Assembly: GCA_030386875.1 (NCBI GenBank)
Contig: CM059562.1
Location: 66,524,201 to 66,588,200 of the forward strand
DNA: 64,000 nucleotides
DNA from: Morinoia aosen
Taxonomy: Eukaryota > Arthropoda > Malacostraca > Amphipoda > Talitridae
Reading direction: 5' to 3'
Shown here in pieces: positions 48,518-61,335 of the stretch. The position numbers and the translations under genes were made by a program. The notes beneath the pieces are model-generated. The model was not told the DNA's origin. It searched no databases and was given only the letters and a program-made list of their open reading frames with translations. Position 1 is the first letter of the stretch; the number at the start of each line of letters is the position of its first letter.

Positions 48518-50262
48518 CAAGAAAGAAAGAAAGAAAAGAAAGAAAAGAAAAAAAAACGTTTATTTCCAACGACGTTGCCACATGAGACACATGCCAATAT
48601 ATTAGCTTTTAAAAGTTTCTTAATATAAGACGTCTTAAAACAAAAGTTCCATACGAGGAGCATTTATAGACAGACTATGCGAGGTGTACAAATAAAGAAA
48701 CTATACGAGACGTACTAATGGACAAACTTTACGAGGTGTACTATCAGAGGTGTTCAAATAGATAGACCATACGAGTCTAACTCTGTCAAGGGATGGTTGA
48801 ATAAAAAATGACAACTTATGAATAATTCTAATACTACTAAAGAATTCATAGGAACTCCTAAGTTATTAGTGAAATCGAAGTAAGAAAAAGACAAAAAAGC
48901 TACACCGGAGCAGATTGAAATACCACCGTAAATGACAATCAAGCATTGATTGACAATCAAGAAAAGACTCAAATGGTTGGTCAGAAAGTTATTTATGAAG
49001 AACCTCGCGCAACACAGCGCGCACATCTAGAAACGCGTAAACAAACTTACACGCAAAAATGAAACTCTTGGCTTGTTCAGCGTACGGACATAGGGAAAAT
49101 TTTTTCACGCGCGCTTTATTTCATTTGACTGTTTATACCCTAAATTTCTTCTATCCACAGAAATGCCCTTCGGGGTCGTGATATAATCATTAAGCATGCG
49201 CAATCAATTTATTTATTTCAGGAATTTGTTTCAGTGTTAACTGATCGCAGAGCTTAAGGTAAAATTAAACGTGTCTTGAGGTTTCGCTTTTATGCAAAAA
49301 ATAGAAATAGAAACATATACATGCATATGTATATATATATATGAGCGAACGTGTACCTATGTACACAGATACATAGACATTCATATTTGCGTGAGCACAC
49401 ATACACACACATGCACACACCTACACACACACATTCATATATATACGTATTGAAAATGGATATAAGAAAAATAAAAATACTAATAAACACAAAAAATAAT
49501 CTTGCTCATGCTACATCTAAAATGACAGTCAACTTTGTGTAATCGTAAGAAATAACCTGAGGAAATATAAGGAATAGGATAAAAGACTTCGAAAAACGTA
49601 TAAATGAAATGGCTTTTAATTTCGGAAAAGAAATTTTAAGAAAACTCAAGTTACCGTCGAGGAACAACAACAAAAAAACATATTTCATATTCTCTCGGTA
49701 TTCTCTGCAACATCATGCGGACATGGGTACATGGGATAAAATGGAGATACAGTGTAAGCCGGATATCACTCATGATTAGCAGATATCTACAAAATTTGGT
49801 GGAAAGGCGTATACAAACAACCATATACTCAACATCAAAATTCATAGCTTGTTCAACACACGGACAGAAAGAAAATTTTACTACGATTCATATGCTCAAA
49901 TTGCACTTTGTTTCAAAAATTGTAATTTTATTTTTCCGATTCACAAAACCGCCCCCTGAGGAAGTGATAAATCTATTTTTAATTGCTTCGATAGTACAAT
50001 AAAATTAATTAACCGGATGGTTTTCACGTATAGAAATGAAATAGAAACATGTATATCTATTTATGTGAATTCACATATACCTACATACGTACACACACAT
50101 ATTAATATATAAATACTTATTGAAAGGAATATAAGAAAAAAATATCTATATAAAATAAAAAGATAAAAAACAACCTACAATCTACTACATCGAAAATGAC
50201 AGTCGAGATCGCTGTAATCGTGAGAAATTATTCGGAAAAAATAACTAAAAGGAAAGAAGACT
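48518..50262 (-). mobile_element. 5'-truncated LINE 3' region (copy A)
   Basis: Sequence from the AAAGAAAG tract at 48520 to about 50262 is a direct, diverged copy of 54950-57390. Read on the minus strand it ends with GGAAATAAACG then a TTTC-rich tail, as LINE 3' ends do. It contains a short version of the 26-bp minisatellite (48650-48777), units with CA/TA microsatellites near 49310-49445, and a second unit from about 49830. No ORF2 sequence remains. The similarity stops near 50262, which I take as the truncation point. Confidence 0.7.
48650..48777. repeat. 26-bp minisatellite, short allele (about five copies)
   Basis: ATACGAG..GTACTAAT..ACAAACT units, the same family as the long array at 55044-55825, here only about five diverged copies and flanked by the same unique sequence on both sides. 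Confidence 0.85.
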
Positions 50263-50830
50263 TCAATATACGACGCCATTCAAGTCTTTATTACATTAGC
50301 CTCAGCCGAATATTTAAATTAATTAGACCCATGTTGAAGTCAAGAAAGAAAGAAAGAAAGAAAGAAAAAACTTGATTTCCAATAGAGATTGTACAATATT
50401 ACAATCATTGGTTTTTAAATATCTTAAAATTAATACACTTAGATGATACACACACACGAGTATTGAAAAAACTCGTGTCACTAGTCGAAAAGATATGATT
50501 GAGGGCAATGTACTCCTAATCTTGCTTAATCTACATTTGACAATACATGTAATGATAATTATAAGAGATAACGCAAATTCATGGACGATGCATTTTCATT
50601 GTGGGGTGAAAACACTTTTGACAGTTTACATGTACATGACATAAAACTTCGCAATTATTGATGCCAGGAAATAATATATGAATCGCTTGTTTCGGCAAAT
50701 GTTCAAAAGTGTCATTTTAAGGAAGCATGAGAAAAATATATAAATACAAATCCATATACATATGTATACGTACATATATATATATACTTACATACACACA
50801 CACATACAGATATATATATATATATACATG

Positions 50831-51405
50831 TACGCATAAGCATGAGGACCAAGAAGATTATAAGTTTTGTATTTCTAATTCAACAATTTTAACATAACGG
50901 TCGTTAGTTAATAAGTATTTTATTCAAATATAAATGGATGATCGCACAACAAATGTATAGTTTGTACATGAATGCTTTACAATAATAAAGAGATGACGAG
51001 TTAGGTAATGTTACAAGTTGAGAGTGAACAGAAAATGACCATTATCTCTAGTAAAATGCTAGTTGTCAGTCTAGTAAACACATATGTGCACACATACATG
51101 TGAATATATACACATATATGTACACATAAGCATGAGGACCAAGAAGATTATAAGTTTTGTATTTCTGATTCAACAATTTTAACATACCGGTCATTAGTTA
51201 ATAAGCATTTTATTTAAATATAATGGATGATCGCAGAACAAATGTATAGTTTGTACATGAATGCTTTACAATAATAAAGAGGTGACGAGTTAGGTAATGT
51301 TACAAGTTGAGAGTGCACAGAAAAAAGACCATTTTCTCTAGTAAAATGCTAGTTATCAGTTTAGTACACACATATGTGCACGTATACATGTAGATATATA
51401 CACAT
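50831..51405. repeat. Tandem duplication of about 287 bp inside LINE copy B
   Basis: GCATAAGCATGAGGACCAAG begins near 50836 and recurs near 51123. The copies are about 95 percent alike through CAAGTTGAGAGTG and the following microsatellite. Confidence 0.9.
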
Positions 51406-52202
51406 ACGCATGCACAAACATACCCACGCACATACTTACACCAAACTCGTAAGCATACACAAATGCATTTCTATGCATCGAGGCAATACATACGCATTCT
51501 ACAGAGTGTCATACGCATAGCGTGCACACGTACACATATATACAAGTAAGCATGTGCGCAAATATCAGCATAAACTAGCCATTATAAACCAGAATTCCAA
51601 TCGAGGGGAACAGAGAAAATATCTTTTATTATAGCATGAATTTTATAAAATTTCGTACTAAAAATAGTGGCACAAGACAGTCTACTCAAGTCAGAAACAT
51701 GAAAACGATTGTGGGACGTGGATAAGAAAGAAAACATTAATGTCCTATAAAGGTTTCATATTAGAAAACAAATCACATTATCTTTGAAATATGGCGCAAA
51801 TTGTCGGCAATTCATGAACAAACATAGGTATCACATTATTATAAGCATATAACTATAAGCAGAATCAGCATATTACTGCAGTATAAATGGATGATCACAC
51901 AACGAATTTATTTTTATTTTTTTTACATGGATGCTTTACAATTTCAAATTAGAAAAAAAACACATTATCTTTGTAATATGGTGCAGAATGCCTGCAATTG
52001 ATAAACACACACACACATAGGTACCATGTTTGCAAATGACAACGTATAGGCGGTCAAATCATAATACCTACGCATACTTCCAAACTGTTGTGTGATGTCT
52101 TGAATTATAAAACAATGAGCGAGGGAGATTGTTCAGCAATGGAGATACCAGGCAAATGAGATTCGTCAGTACTCATTCAGTATGTTCTGTAACTAAAAAT
52201 TA

Positions 52203-52409
52203 TTATTGAGACACAAGATGACGAGTTATTTTGGCTTTAAATTCTCTAGGTCTTTGAGGGACTTTAATATTCAGGGGAAGTTTGTTCCTCAGTAAGGCGC
52301 CTGATATTGACAGAGCCTTCTGCCCTAAGTGAGATGAACGATAGTTGACTAAGACATTATTGTTTCTGTTCGGTTTTTGATTGGTTACAGTGGGTGGATG
52401 GAAACGCAC
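52203..52409 (-). pseudogene. LINE ORF2 C-terminal fragment
   Basis: Reads KPNRNNNVLVNYRSSHLGQK followed by ALSISGALLRNKLPLNIK. The same segment (KPNRRNDVLVIYCSS...SGALLWNKLP) occurs at the C-terminus of the longer LINE at about 58.2-58.4 kb. This L(W/R)NxLP ending is typical of Jockey/CR1-group ORF2 proteins. It is truncated on its 5' side. Confidence 0.7.
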
Positions 52410-54069
52410 TATCTCAGCATATACCTACATTCAATGAAAACACAAACAAACTTTTTTGGTTACTGAGATCCATTTGTACGTTTATTCAGTGAACTCTAAT
52501 GTTGGACGAAGAAGTGTTGATGGGTTTTACAGGCCTGTAAAAACTGTATATAATGAAACACTTTTATCTCTTTGCTTGAGCATTAAACGCAACCCTTTTT
52601 ATAACTTAACATTTTCCATTTATTCAAAATAGGAATGTTGACTGTTGAGGTGAAATTTTAATGGAAATGCATGAACAGCTACCTCTTTTGTTCATGACGC
52701 CATTATAACGAAATAATTATCTGTAATATGGAAACATCACAACATAGACTCACAAGAGATTTATGGAAGTTGCCCATACAATAGCTTGCTATGCCATTTT
52801 TGTTAGACTTTCCACAAAGAAAACTCAATGAAACAAACTGTGTAGTAACTGCGTTGAAAGCAGACTTGTAGATGTAGGATCACACTCTCCTTCTACTCAT
52901 ATTTTCCGGGTCTAAAATTGTGGTATTGTAAGCCTGTGTTCTTAAGTTTTATCAATGAGTTTAATATTTATACACACGATAAAAATAGCAACAGTGTGCG
53001 CAGTGTTGCATAATCTGCTAGAACTTCTACTAGAACTCCTAAGCTAGTATTTCTTTGTAAATACGCACTAACACGAGTGTTTTCAACAATACGTCACTAG
53101 TATTATATTTTTTTGTTACTTGGATTTATATACATTGTTAAAATATGATTAACGCAACGAAGGGAATGCATTTTTTTCGTGCTTTCCTCACAATTATTTG
53201 TTCGACAATTGCCGTGGATATTACGATACCCTGTGTGAATTTCAACTAAGGATCTTAATTTTACAACATATTGAAAACCAATCTAGTACATTTCATGAAT
53301 CCAATTTATGGAAATAAACTGTTCTTTATTTTTTTAAAGAAATTCCGATCAAAAGTTAAATGGAAAAATCAAAGCACTCTATATTGTTTGAATAATTGTA
53401 CGTGGTCACCACTAAAACGAACGTTTCGGGAGTGGTATGATCTCCAGCAGTAAGATCTGCCAACATAAACAAAGAAATGAAAAATATTGACTAGCTATTT
53501 GCACACATTATTCTAAATGAGGAGAGATGTATATGCTACAGTAATTGCGAAAAGACCGTCATTTCTTAAAAGTTGAACACAGATTAAAAGAAAGTGAACG
53601 AAATGAACAGATGAATGTTGTTGAAATGCAAAGAACGGAACGTTCCTTAAAGCAACTGTTGCCCAACCAATTGCAAGGGATGCGCACTCAGTATATCATT
53701 AAGATTAAGTTTGTTCTTATGTATACAGATATTCGAGCACAATTATTCTGAATTTCATTACATTGAGAATAAATTCTAAAACTGAAAAATCAGGATCTGG
53801 AATTCTAACATCGCACTGGTCCTTCCTATGAGATCTTACGGCAGAGAGAGAATATTAGTACTAAGGAGTAACGAAAATTTTTGAATACAAAAGTTCACTG
53901 CGAAGCAAAACATTCTCACCGTGCCGTGGCTACGCTTGTATTTTAGGCTACATTTTATAGGAACCCGAACAGAGAAAATGGAAATTGAAGTAATGTCAAC
54001 ATTCAAGAGATTTTTTCCGCAAATAAATACTTGTGTGTATTTAAAAAATGATACGAGAATTGGGTGATA
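52410..54069. other. AT-rich DNA, nothing recognised
   Basis: No supported coding sequence or repeat family; open frames here are short and motif-free. Confidence 0.45.
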
Positions 54070-54360
54070 CTTTGAAAAGGGATACTCCGGATGTGATGTT
54101 CCGCACCCAGGCTCAGTGGTATTTCAATATACGTGTGACCGCTGCCATTGGTAGCACTGGACTCCAATTATTTGTGAGGTGTGCCGAACACAGGGGAGTC
54201 TCCTTTCGCATTGGCAACAACCTGCCTAATATATCCAACTCGTCTATAGAACAACAGTGTTTAAGTAACGATAATTTCTTTTAAAAGCATTAATTTAAAA
54301 GTTTTGGATTCAGCCCTAAAATTGTCTGATCTCCGCATTTTAGTATCGATTCTAAAATGC
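54070..54360 (+). mobile_element. Solo fragment related to the arms of the 44.7-46.1 kb transposon
   Basis: CAGTGGTATTTCAATATACG, TTTCGCATTGGCAACAAC, CAACTCGTCTAT and TTGTCTGATCTCCGCATTTT parallel the right arm at about 45.89-46.13 kb in the same order. Some of it may have been the 3' part of the transposase gene, but I cannot establish a protein match. Confidence 0.6.
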
Positions 54361-55043
54361 ATGAATGAATTTCTGTTTAAAATCTGACGTTTTAAACTAC
54401 ATTCTCGCACTGGAAAAATCAAGCAGAAAAATTAATGGCGAATTGAAGTCGTCAAAGTTCTAAACAATCCAACGAATACGCGCAAAAAAGATTCAAAAAG
54501 ATCGATGAGCTACAGGTACCAGTGTTCCCCTACGCTCATAGAGCCATGAACTCCATAGAAATGAACTGAAATCTCGCTGTCCTAGGAACACTACATTGTT
54601 GTTCTAACGACGTAGGAAGCTCTGGTAAAATTTACTGATGAAAATATTGTCAGATTCAAAATAATCTGAGTAGTATCTTATGGATAGATCAAACCAAAAT
54701 TAATATATTTCGTTGCAGTTCACGAAATCATGTTAAGAGGAAAGACGGTACTGCTTTTGTATCGAAAACACAATTTCCACCGTAAAGTTTGACGTTGCGA
54801 ACATCAAGGTCTGGATATGCATTTCCGCGAACAGGGCTGGCAATGTACTCATAAAGGACGAGAGAGGGAGTGAAGAACTATTCCAAAATATTTTGAACTC
54901 AATCAGTGGCAATACTAGAGCTCCCAACAGAAAGAATGATTGAAAGAAAAATCGTTTGTTTCCAAAAACGTTGCCATATGAGATACATGCCAACATATTG
55001 GCTTTTAAAAATTTCTTAATATAAGACGTCCTAAGACAAACGT

Positions 55044-55825
55044 TCCATACGAGGAGTACTTATAGACAAACTATCCGAGGTGTACATATTAAGAAACTAT
55101 ACGAGGCGTACTAATGGACAAACTATACGAGGTGTACTAATAGACAAACTATCAGAGGTGTACAAATAGATAGACCATACGAGGCGTACTAATGGACAAA
55201 CTATAAGAGGTGTACTAATAGACAAACTACCAGAGGTGTACAAATAGATAGACCATACGAGGCGTACCAATAGACAAACTATATGAGGCGTACTAATAGA
55301 CAAACTATACGAGGCGTACTAATAGACAAACTATACGAGGCGTACTAATAGACAAACTATACGAGGCGTACTAATAGACAAACTATACGAGGCGGACTAA
55401 TAGACAAACTATATGAGCGTACTAATAGACAAACTATACGAGGCGTACTAATAGACAAACTATACGAGGCGTACTAATAGACAAACTATACGAGGCGCAC
55501 TAATAGACAAACTATATGAGGCGTACTAATAGACAAACTATACGAGGCGTACCAATAGACAAACTATATGAGGCGTACTAATAGACAAACTATACGAGGC
55601 GTACTAATAGACAAACTATACGAGGCGTACCAATAGACAAACTATACGAGGCGTACTAATAGACAAACTATACGAGGCATACTTATTGACAAACTATATG
55701 AGGCATACTAATAGACAAACTATCAGAGGTGTACAAATAGATAGACCATACGAGGCGTACTAATAGACAAACTATATGAGGAGTACTAATAGACAAACCG
55801 TACGTGGCGTGCTAATAGATTAACC
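55044..55825. repeat. 26-bp minisatellite, long allele (about 30 copies)
   Basis: Unit ACTAATAGACAAACTATACG plus AGGCGT. Most central copies are identical or differ at one or two bases (CGAGGCGT, TGAGGCGT, CAGAGGTGT). The array sits near the 3' end of LINE copy C. The matching position of copy A holds only about five units. Confidence 0.95.
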
Positions 55826-58189
55826 CTGTCAAGGGATAGTTAAATAAACAATAAAAAATATCATCTTTTGGAAATTTTATATTCCAAGAGATGGCTGACA
55901 ACTTATAAATAACTCAAATACTCATAAAGAATTCTTCGGAATTCCTAAATTATTAATTGAATCGAAGTAAGAAAAAGACAAAAAGTGCTACACCGGAGCA
56001 GATTGAAACACCATCGTATATGACTACCAAGTATTGAGAAAAGGGTAGTCACAAAGTAATTTATAAAGAACATCGAGCAACACAGCACGCACATCTATAA
56101 ACGCGTAAACAAACTTACACGCAAAAATGAAATTCATGGCTTATTCAGCATTCGGTCAGAGAGATAATTTTTTCACGAGCGCTGTATTTCATTTGTCTGT
56201 TTATATCATTCATTTCTTCTACTCACAGAAATGCTCTCTGGAGTTGTGATAGATCTATTTTTGAAGCATTAAGCAAGCTCAATAAATATATTTATTTGTG
56301 GAATTTGGTTCAGTGTTAACTGGTCGCAGAGCTTTAGGCAAAATGTAATGTGTCTTGAGATTTTGCTTTTATGTAAAAAATAGAAACATACATATGCATA
56401 GGTGTGTATATATATGTGTGAACATGTACATGTGCACACAGATACATAGACATTCATATTTGCTTGCGCACACATACACACCTATGCACACACCTACACA
56501 CACATATTCATATATATACGTATTTAAAACGAAAATAAGACATATAATAATAAACATCAAAAACAATCTTGCTCTTTCTACATCTAAAATGACAGTCAAG
56601 CTCTGTGTAATCGTAAGAAATAACCTGAGGAAAAATAAGGAATTGGAAAACGGACTTCGAAAAACGTAAAACTGAAGTGGTTTTTAACTTCCTAACAGAT
56701 ATTTTAAGAAAACTCAAGTTGCCGTCGAGGAACAACAAAAAAAACATATTTCATATCCTCTCGGTATTCTCTGCAACATCATGCGGACCTATGGGTACAT
56801 GGGATAAAATGGAGATACAGTGTAAGCCCGATATCACTTATGATTAGCAAATATCTACAAAATTTCGGCAGAAATGCGTAAACAAACATATACTCAAAAT
56901 GAAAATTCATAGCTGATTCAACATACGGATAGAAAGATAATTTTACCTCGATTCATATGCTCAAATTGCGTTTTATTCCACTTGTCTAATTATATTTTTT
57001 ATTTTTCCGATTAACAGAAACGCCCCCTGGGGAAGTGATAGATCTATTTTTGAATCATTTCGCCAGTACAATAAAATTAATAAAATTAAGGGCAATTAAG
57101 TACAATTAAAAAAATTAAGAACAATTTAAAAAATTAAGTACAATGAAAAAAAAGAAATAGAAACATGTATATCTATTTATGTAGACATACATATACCTAC
57201 ATACGTACACACACATATTAATATACATACTTATTGAAAATGAATATGAGAAAAAAATATATACATATGTATAAAATAATAAGATAAAAAACAACCTACC
57301 TCCTACTACATCGAAAATGACAGTCGAGCTCACTGTAATCGTATGAAATTATTCGATAAAAAATAGCTAAAATGAAAGAAGACTTCGAAAAACGTAAAAA
57401 TGAACTGGTTTTTAACTTTTTAATAGAAATTTTTAAGAAAACTCAGGTTACAGTCAACGAACAACAACAACAGCAAAGAAAACATCTCGGGGTTCACATC
57501 CTATCGGTATTCTCTTCAGCATTATACGGACATGTGTACATGGGATAAAGTGGAATAATATTCTGGCCGGATATCCCCTCTGAGAGGCGAATATGTACAA
57601 AATTTGGCACGTAGTGGTAGATGAAACAGTGGTCCACAGAAATAATTTTAAGAACGGCAATTTAAAGTTTTTCTGATTTGAAAGTTCAGTGTTAGTGTGC
57701 GCTGAACGTACGGAAAAATTAAGAAATAAATGAAATGCTTAATTACCCCCTCCCCCCAGCTCAGCCAAAATCGATTTCAACACCTTCGTGAATGATTTCG
57801 AAATAGAGACAACGTTAGCCAAAAATTAATTTATCAAAAACATAGCACAACCCTCACATCTATAAACCTGTATATTGATGAACACACAAAAATTTATTTC
57901 CGAGTTTGTTTGTCATTCGGACGTTAAATAAAAATATGGAAAAAAGGAAAATAAAAAATAAGGATGAGAAAATACTACTAATAGAAAAAAAACTTCATTC
58001 CGCTACATTGAACTAAAGGCTGTGGTGCTCATTATATTCGACAGAAATACGTAAGATCAATATTAGAATGACTAAGCGAACGTAAATTGAAATAATTTCT
58101 AATTTTCAAACAAAAGTTTCAAGAAAATCAAAATTTCAGGTAAATGGGAAATTCACACCGAAGTGCTGCAGGCCCTATGACAGCGATGC

Positions 58190-59307
58190 AAAATGACGTG
58201 ACACATTTACTCTAAATTCTTTTCCAGTTTAGAGCTATTAATGTGTTAGGGAAGCTTGTTCCACAAAAGAGCTCCAGAAACTGAGAAATCTTTGTGTCCC
58301 ACGTTAGATGAACAGTAAATGACCAAGACATCATTCCTCCGATTTGGTTTTTTGATTGGGATATTGGATGGAAAATTTTTTACCACATCTGCATTACTCT
58401 GAGGGAGGTATAAAGATGAGAACACTCGTCGAGCTTTTTCGATAATGAATCTGTTCGGTATTGGGGTTCAGTCGAGTTTTCTTGAAAGAGGGGTGGCATG
58501 ATCGTATTTCTTGAAATATCCTTTGCATACCACTTTGGCGGCGAAGTTAATACATTTTTGGAATTTTTTTGACGATGTTGAGGTGAATCTCCCCACACTT
58601 GACTGCAATAGTCCAGACGCGATAAAACTAAAGACTAAATCACTAATAACCTATATTTTTCGTCAAGTGTGTTCTCAATGCGATGAAAGAACATTAAGGT
58701 TCCGTTAATTTTGTTGCACATTCTTTATACCTGTGAATTTAAAGTCAAATTTTTGTCAAACCAAACACCAAGATTTTTTACCTTATCTACTGGTTCAATT
58801 TTATCGTCTCCAAATGCTAGAGTAATTGGTGGTAAATTTCTAGTCGCATTCTGTGATCCAAAAATAATGCATTGCGTTTTACTCGCGTTAAGTTTGAGGC
58901 CATTATGGTCATACCACAGTTTCAGATTTCTCAGAAGGTTTTCAGCGTTGGTTTGTGTTTCTTTTAAATCCGCTGTTGAGCTTGTCATGGCAATTTGTAC
59001 GTCATCAGCATACATTGAGATTTTTGTGTTTGCCGGCAAGGTGGGGAAATCATTGATGAAAATTGAAAATACTAGCGGCCCGAGGATTCAACCTTGGGGA
59101 ACGTCAAAATTATTTGGTATGAATGGTGACATTTTGTTATTCAAGCACACTGCATGAGAGCGGTTTAGTAGGTAGCTTTCAAACCACTGAGTGTCTATTC
59201 TGAGGTTTTAAATTTTTTGTAGAAGTTTTTTATGCTCAACACTGCCGAAAGCTTTGGAGAGATCAAGCAATAGTAGGAGAGTTAATTGTTTTTGGTCTAT
59301 ATCATTG
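58190..59307 (-). pseudogene. LINE ORF2 remnant: RT palm to C-terminus
   Basis: Minus-strand reading gives EQIYNDIDQKQLTLLLLLDL then SKAFGSVEHKKLLQK (first catalytic Asp block), ILGPLVFSIFINDFPTLPAN, SMYADDVQIAM (YADD catalytic box), LKLNASKTQCIIFGSQ, KNLGVWFDKNL, LVLSRLDYCSQVWGD and, at the end, SGALLWNKLP. This order is that of a non-LTR reverse transcriptase of the Jockey/CR1 group. Stops interrupt it after LLQKI, before ILGPL, after LTLNSQV and near LLVI, so it is inactive. Confidence 0.85.
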
Positions 59308-59320
59308 TAAATTTGTTCTG

Positions 59321-60108
59321 AAGGTAATAGCAAAGAAAAATTTTAAAATCATATTTATGAAACGTTTCAAGCCTCAGCTCATCATCAGTCATACTCTGTA
59401 AAAACAAAATACACGCATTGAATAAAATATGAAAAATTGACAAAAATTGTTCTTCAAGAATTCAAAAATGGTGCCTAAATAAAACAATGACATTACCTAA
59501 AAAAGCAGATGAAACTAAATAACAGAATTTTACTTTCGAGTATCGTACACACGAGTTAAAACGGAGAAAATTTTTATAGGAGTACAACATAAAAGCCGGA
59601 ACGGTCGTAAGGAAAATTAACTAGCTAAAATAAAATTCTATCTAAGGGAGAAGAAGAGGGGAATAAGGGAGAGAGAAAGAAAGAGAGGAAAAAGGAAAAC
59701 AAGGAAACAGAGAAGAGGAGGTAAGAAGAGAAAAATAAAAAATATATTTCTTCCAAAGACTAGTAAAAATTGAATCGAATGTGAGTATTGCTGCACTACT
59801 AGCTTCCTATAATTTTTAAGGGGTAAGCACTTTGCATATCATTCAGGGCCGGCTTCAATTTGTGAATATACAGAGACTCCAACATGCGCAGCTCACCAGG
59901 ATTTGATGCATAGTCCACAATTTTAAACTGGTCGTTACTGATAATTTGCTCACAGGGACCTATACAATGCTGCCTTATGTTAGAATGGGAAGGTGTTCCT
60001 AGTGGGCGTCCCGTATGATGACTTCTTCCGGCATGCTCTGCGACTCTCATAAATAATGCTCGGTAGGTTGATCCTACATACTGCGATGCGCAATGCGCAC
60101 AACTAAAT
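59321..60108 (-). repeat. Left inverted arm of the Penelope-like element
   Basis: Reverse-complement copy of 61026-61816. Its minus strand encodes the GIY-YIG C-terminal half (RVAEHAGRSHHTGRPLGTPS) and the 3' untranslated part, including a purine-rich tract at 59644-59735 on the + strand. Confidence 0.95.
59356..59393 (-). ncRNA. Hammerhead-ribozyme-like motif, left arm
   Basis: The exact reverse complement of the right-arm motif: TATGAAACGTTTCAAGCCTC then AGCTCATCATCAGTCATA on the + strand. It is therefore read from the minus strand at the end of the inverted arm. Confidence 0.5.
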
Positions 60109-60285
60109 GTTATTCACCAATGTTCTGTTGTCGGAGACTATCAATATCTGTCTCAGTTCCCTTTTCACTAGTCCAGCTTCTCTAGTCATAGGATTAAGTC
60201 GAAATTATTTTAAGAATCTTTTGGAACTTGCCGTGTTTAATATTTTTTTCTGTTTAATGGCAGTGTCTACAAACAAATTGAGGGT

Positions 60286-61335
60286 TTGGGTATGGGCCTT
60301 CCACTCGGTCCAACTTTTGCAAACATTTTTATGTGTTTCCATGAAAAATTGTGGCTCCAAAACTGTCCTTCCTCTTTTAAACCTATCCTGTACAAGCGTT
60401 ATGTTGACGACACCTTTGTTCTGTTCAAACGTGAAACTGATGTGCAATTATTTCTGCAATATTTGAATGTTCAGCATCCTAGTATTAAGTTTACAGTAGA
60501 TTTTGAGCATGGAAATTCTCTTAATTTTCTTGACGTTAAAGTTTACAGTGCGGACAATAGATTTTTTACCTCTGTTTTTAGGAAACAAAGTTTTACCGGT
60601 TTAGGCCTCAGCTTTTTTAGTTTCTGTTGCAGATCTTTTAAAACAAACAGTCTATTCACTTTGATCAATAGAGCCTATAGGATTTGTTCCACCTATGGCA
60701 ACCTTCACCATGAATTCGAGTTCCTTAAGTCTTACATCTGTTCTAACGGTTTTCCTGTTGTGGCCTTTTATAAATCGATTAATACTTTTCTTTCTAATGT
60801 CTATAGCCCTAGGGAGCCTGAACAGGTTTCCTCTATTATGTATTGCGTACTACCATATTTTGGCTACCAGTCCGAAAAATTAAAAACTGAACTGTCGAAT
60901 ATTCTTGGCAAATTATTTCCTACGACTCGTTTCCGTATAATTTTATTGAACAAATTCACCATTGGTTCTCTCTTTCGTTTTAAAGATGACCTACCCAAGG
61001 GCTTGCGTTCTTCTCTCATCTATGAATTTAGTTGTGCGCATTGCGCATCGCAGTATGTAGGATCAACCTACCGAGCATTATTTATGAGAGTCGCAGAGCA
61101 TGCCGGAAGAAGTCATCGTACGGGACGCCCACTAGGAACACCTTCCCATTCTAACATAAGGCAGCATTGTATAGGTCCCTGTGAACAAATTATCAGTAAC
61201 GACCAGTTTAAAATTGTGGACTATGCATCAAATCCTGGTGAGCTGCGCATGTTGGAGTCTCTGTATATTCACAAATTGAAGCCGGCCCTGAATGATATGC
61301 AAAGTGCTTACCCCTTAAAAATTATAGGAAGCTAG
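60286..61335 (+). CDS. Penelope-like reverse transcriptase (C-terminal part) plus GIY-YIG endonuclease
   Basis: The 349-codon open frame has GLPLGPTFANIFM, then YKRYVDDTFVLF (YVDD catalytic box of the RT palm), and SLNFLDVKVY. A linker follows, then YEFSCAHCASQYVGSTYRAL with FMRVAEHAGRSH, the GIY-YIG nuclease core with its CxxC/His zinc-binding pattern found in Penelope-like elements. It ends MLESLYIHKLKPALND...IIGS. More RT sequence (SLFTSPASLVIGLSRNYFKN) lies just upstream. The enzyme would nick target DNA and prime reverse transcription. The N-terminal portion is missing, so this copy is not expected to act by itself. Confidence 0.92.
   Translation: MGMGLPLGPTFANIFMCFHEKLWLQNCPSSFKPILYKRYVDDTFVLFKRETDVQLFLQYLNVQHPSIKFTVDFEHGNSLNFLDVKVYSADNRFFTSVFRKQSFTGLGLSFFSFCCRSFKTNSLFTLINRAYRICSTYGNLHHEFEFLKSYICSNGFPVVAFYKSINTFLSNVYSPREPEQVSSIMYCVLPYFGYQSEKLKTELSNILGKLFPTTRFRIILLNKFTIGSLFRFKDDLPKGLRSSLIYEFSCAHCASQYVGSTYRALFMRVAEHAGRSHRTGRPLGTPSHSNIRQHCIGPCEQIISNDQFKIVDYASNPGELRMLESLYIHKLKPALNDMQSAYPLKIIGS

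Larger units (their letters stand above)
50341..52409 (-). mobile_element. 5'-truncated LINE (copy B) with (TTTC)n tail
   Basis: On the minus strand it begins inside the C-terminal part of ORF2 (52409-52203) and ends at 50341 with TTGGAAATCAAG and a (CTTT)n tail. Its last ~70 bases match the ends of copies A and C (TTTCCAA, GGTTTTTAAA). The 3' region differs from A and C: it includes a tandem 287-bp duplication and a shorter repeated block (CACATTATCTTTG...) near 51775 and 51960, plus CA/TA microsatellites. Confidence 0.7.

Noticed and set aside
49290-49542. Cys/Val/Tyr-rich and Thr/His-rich open frames on both strands near 49.4 and 56.4 kb
   Set aside because: They are translations of CA/TA microsatellites inside the LINE 3' region.
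55044-55825. Possible CRISPR-like array
   Set aside because: The 26-bp units are contiguous with no unique spacers, and the setting is a eukaryotic LINE; it is a minisatellite.
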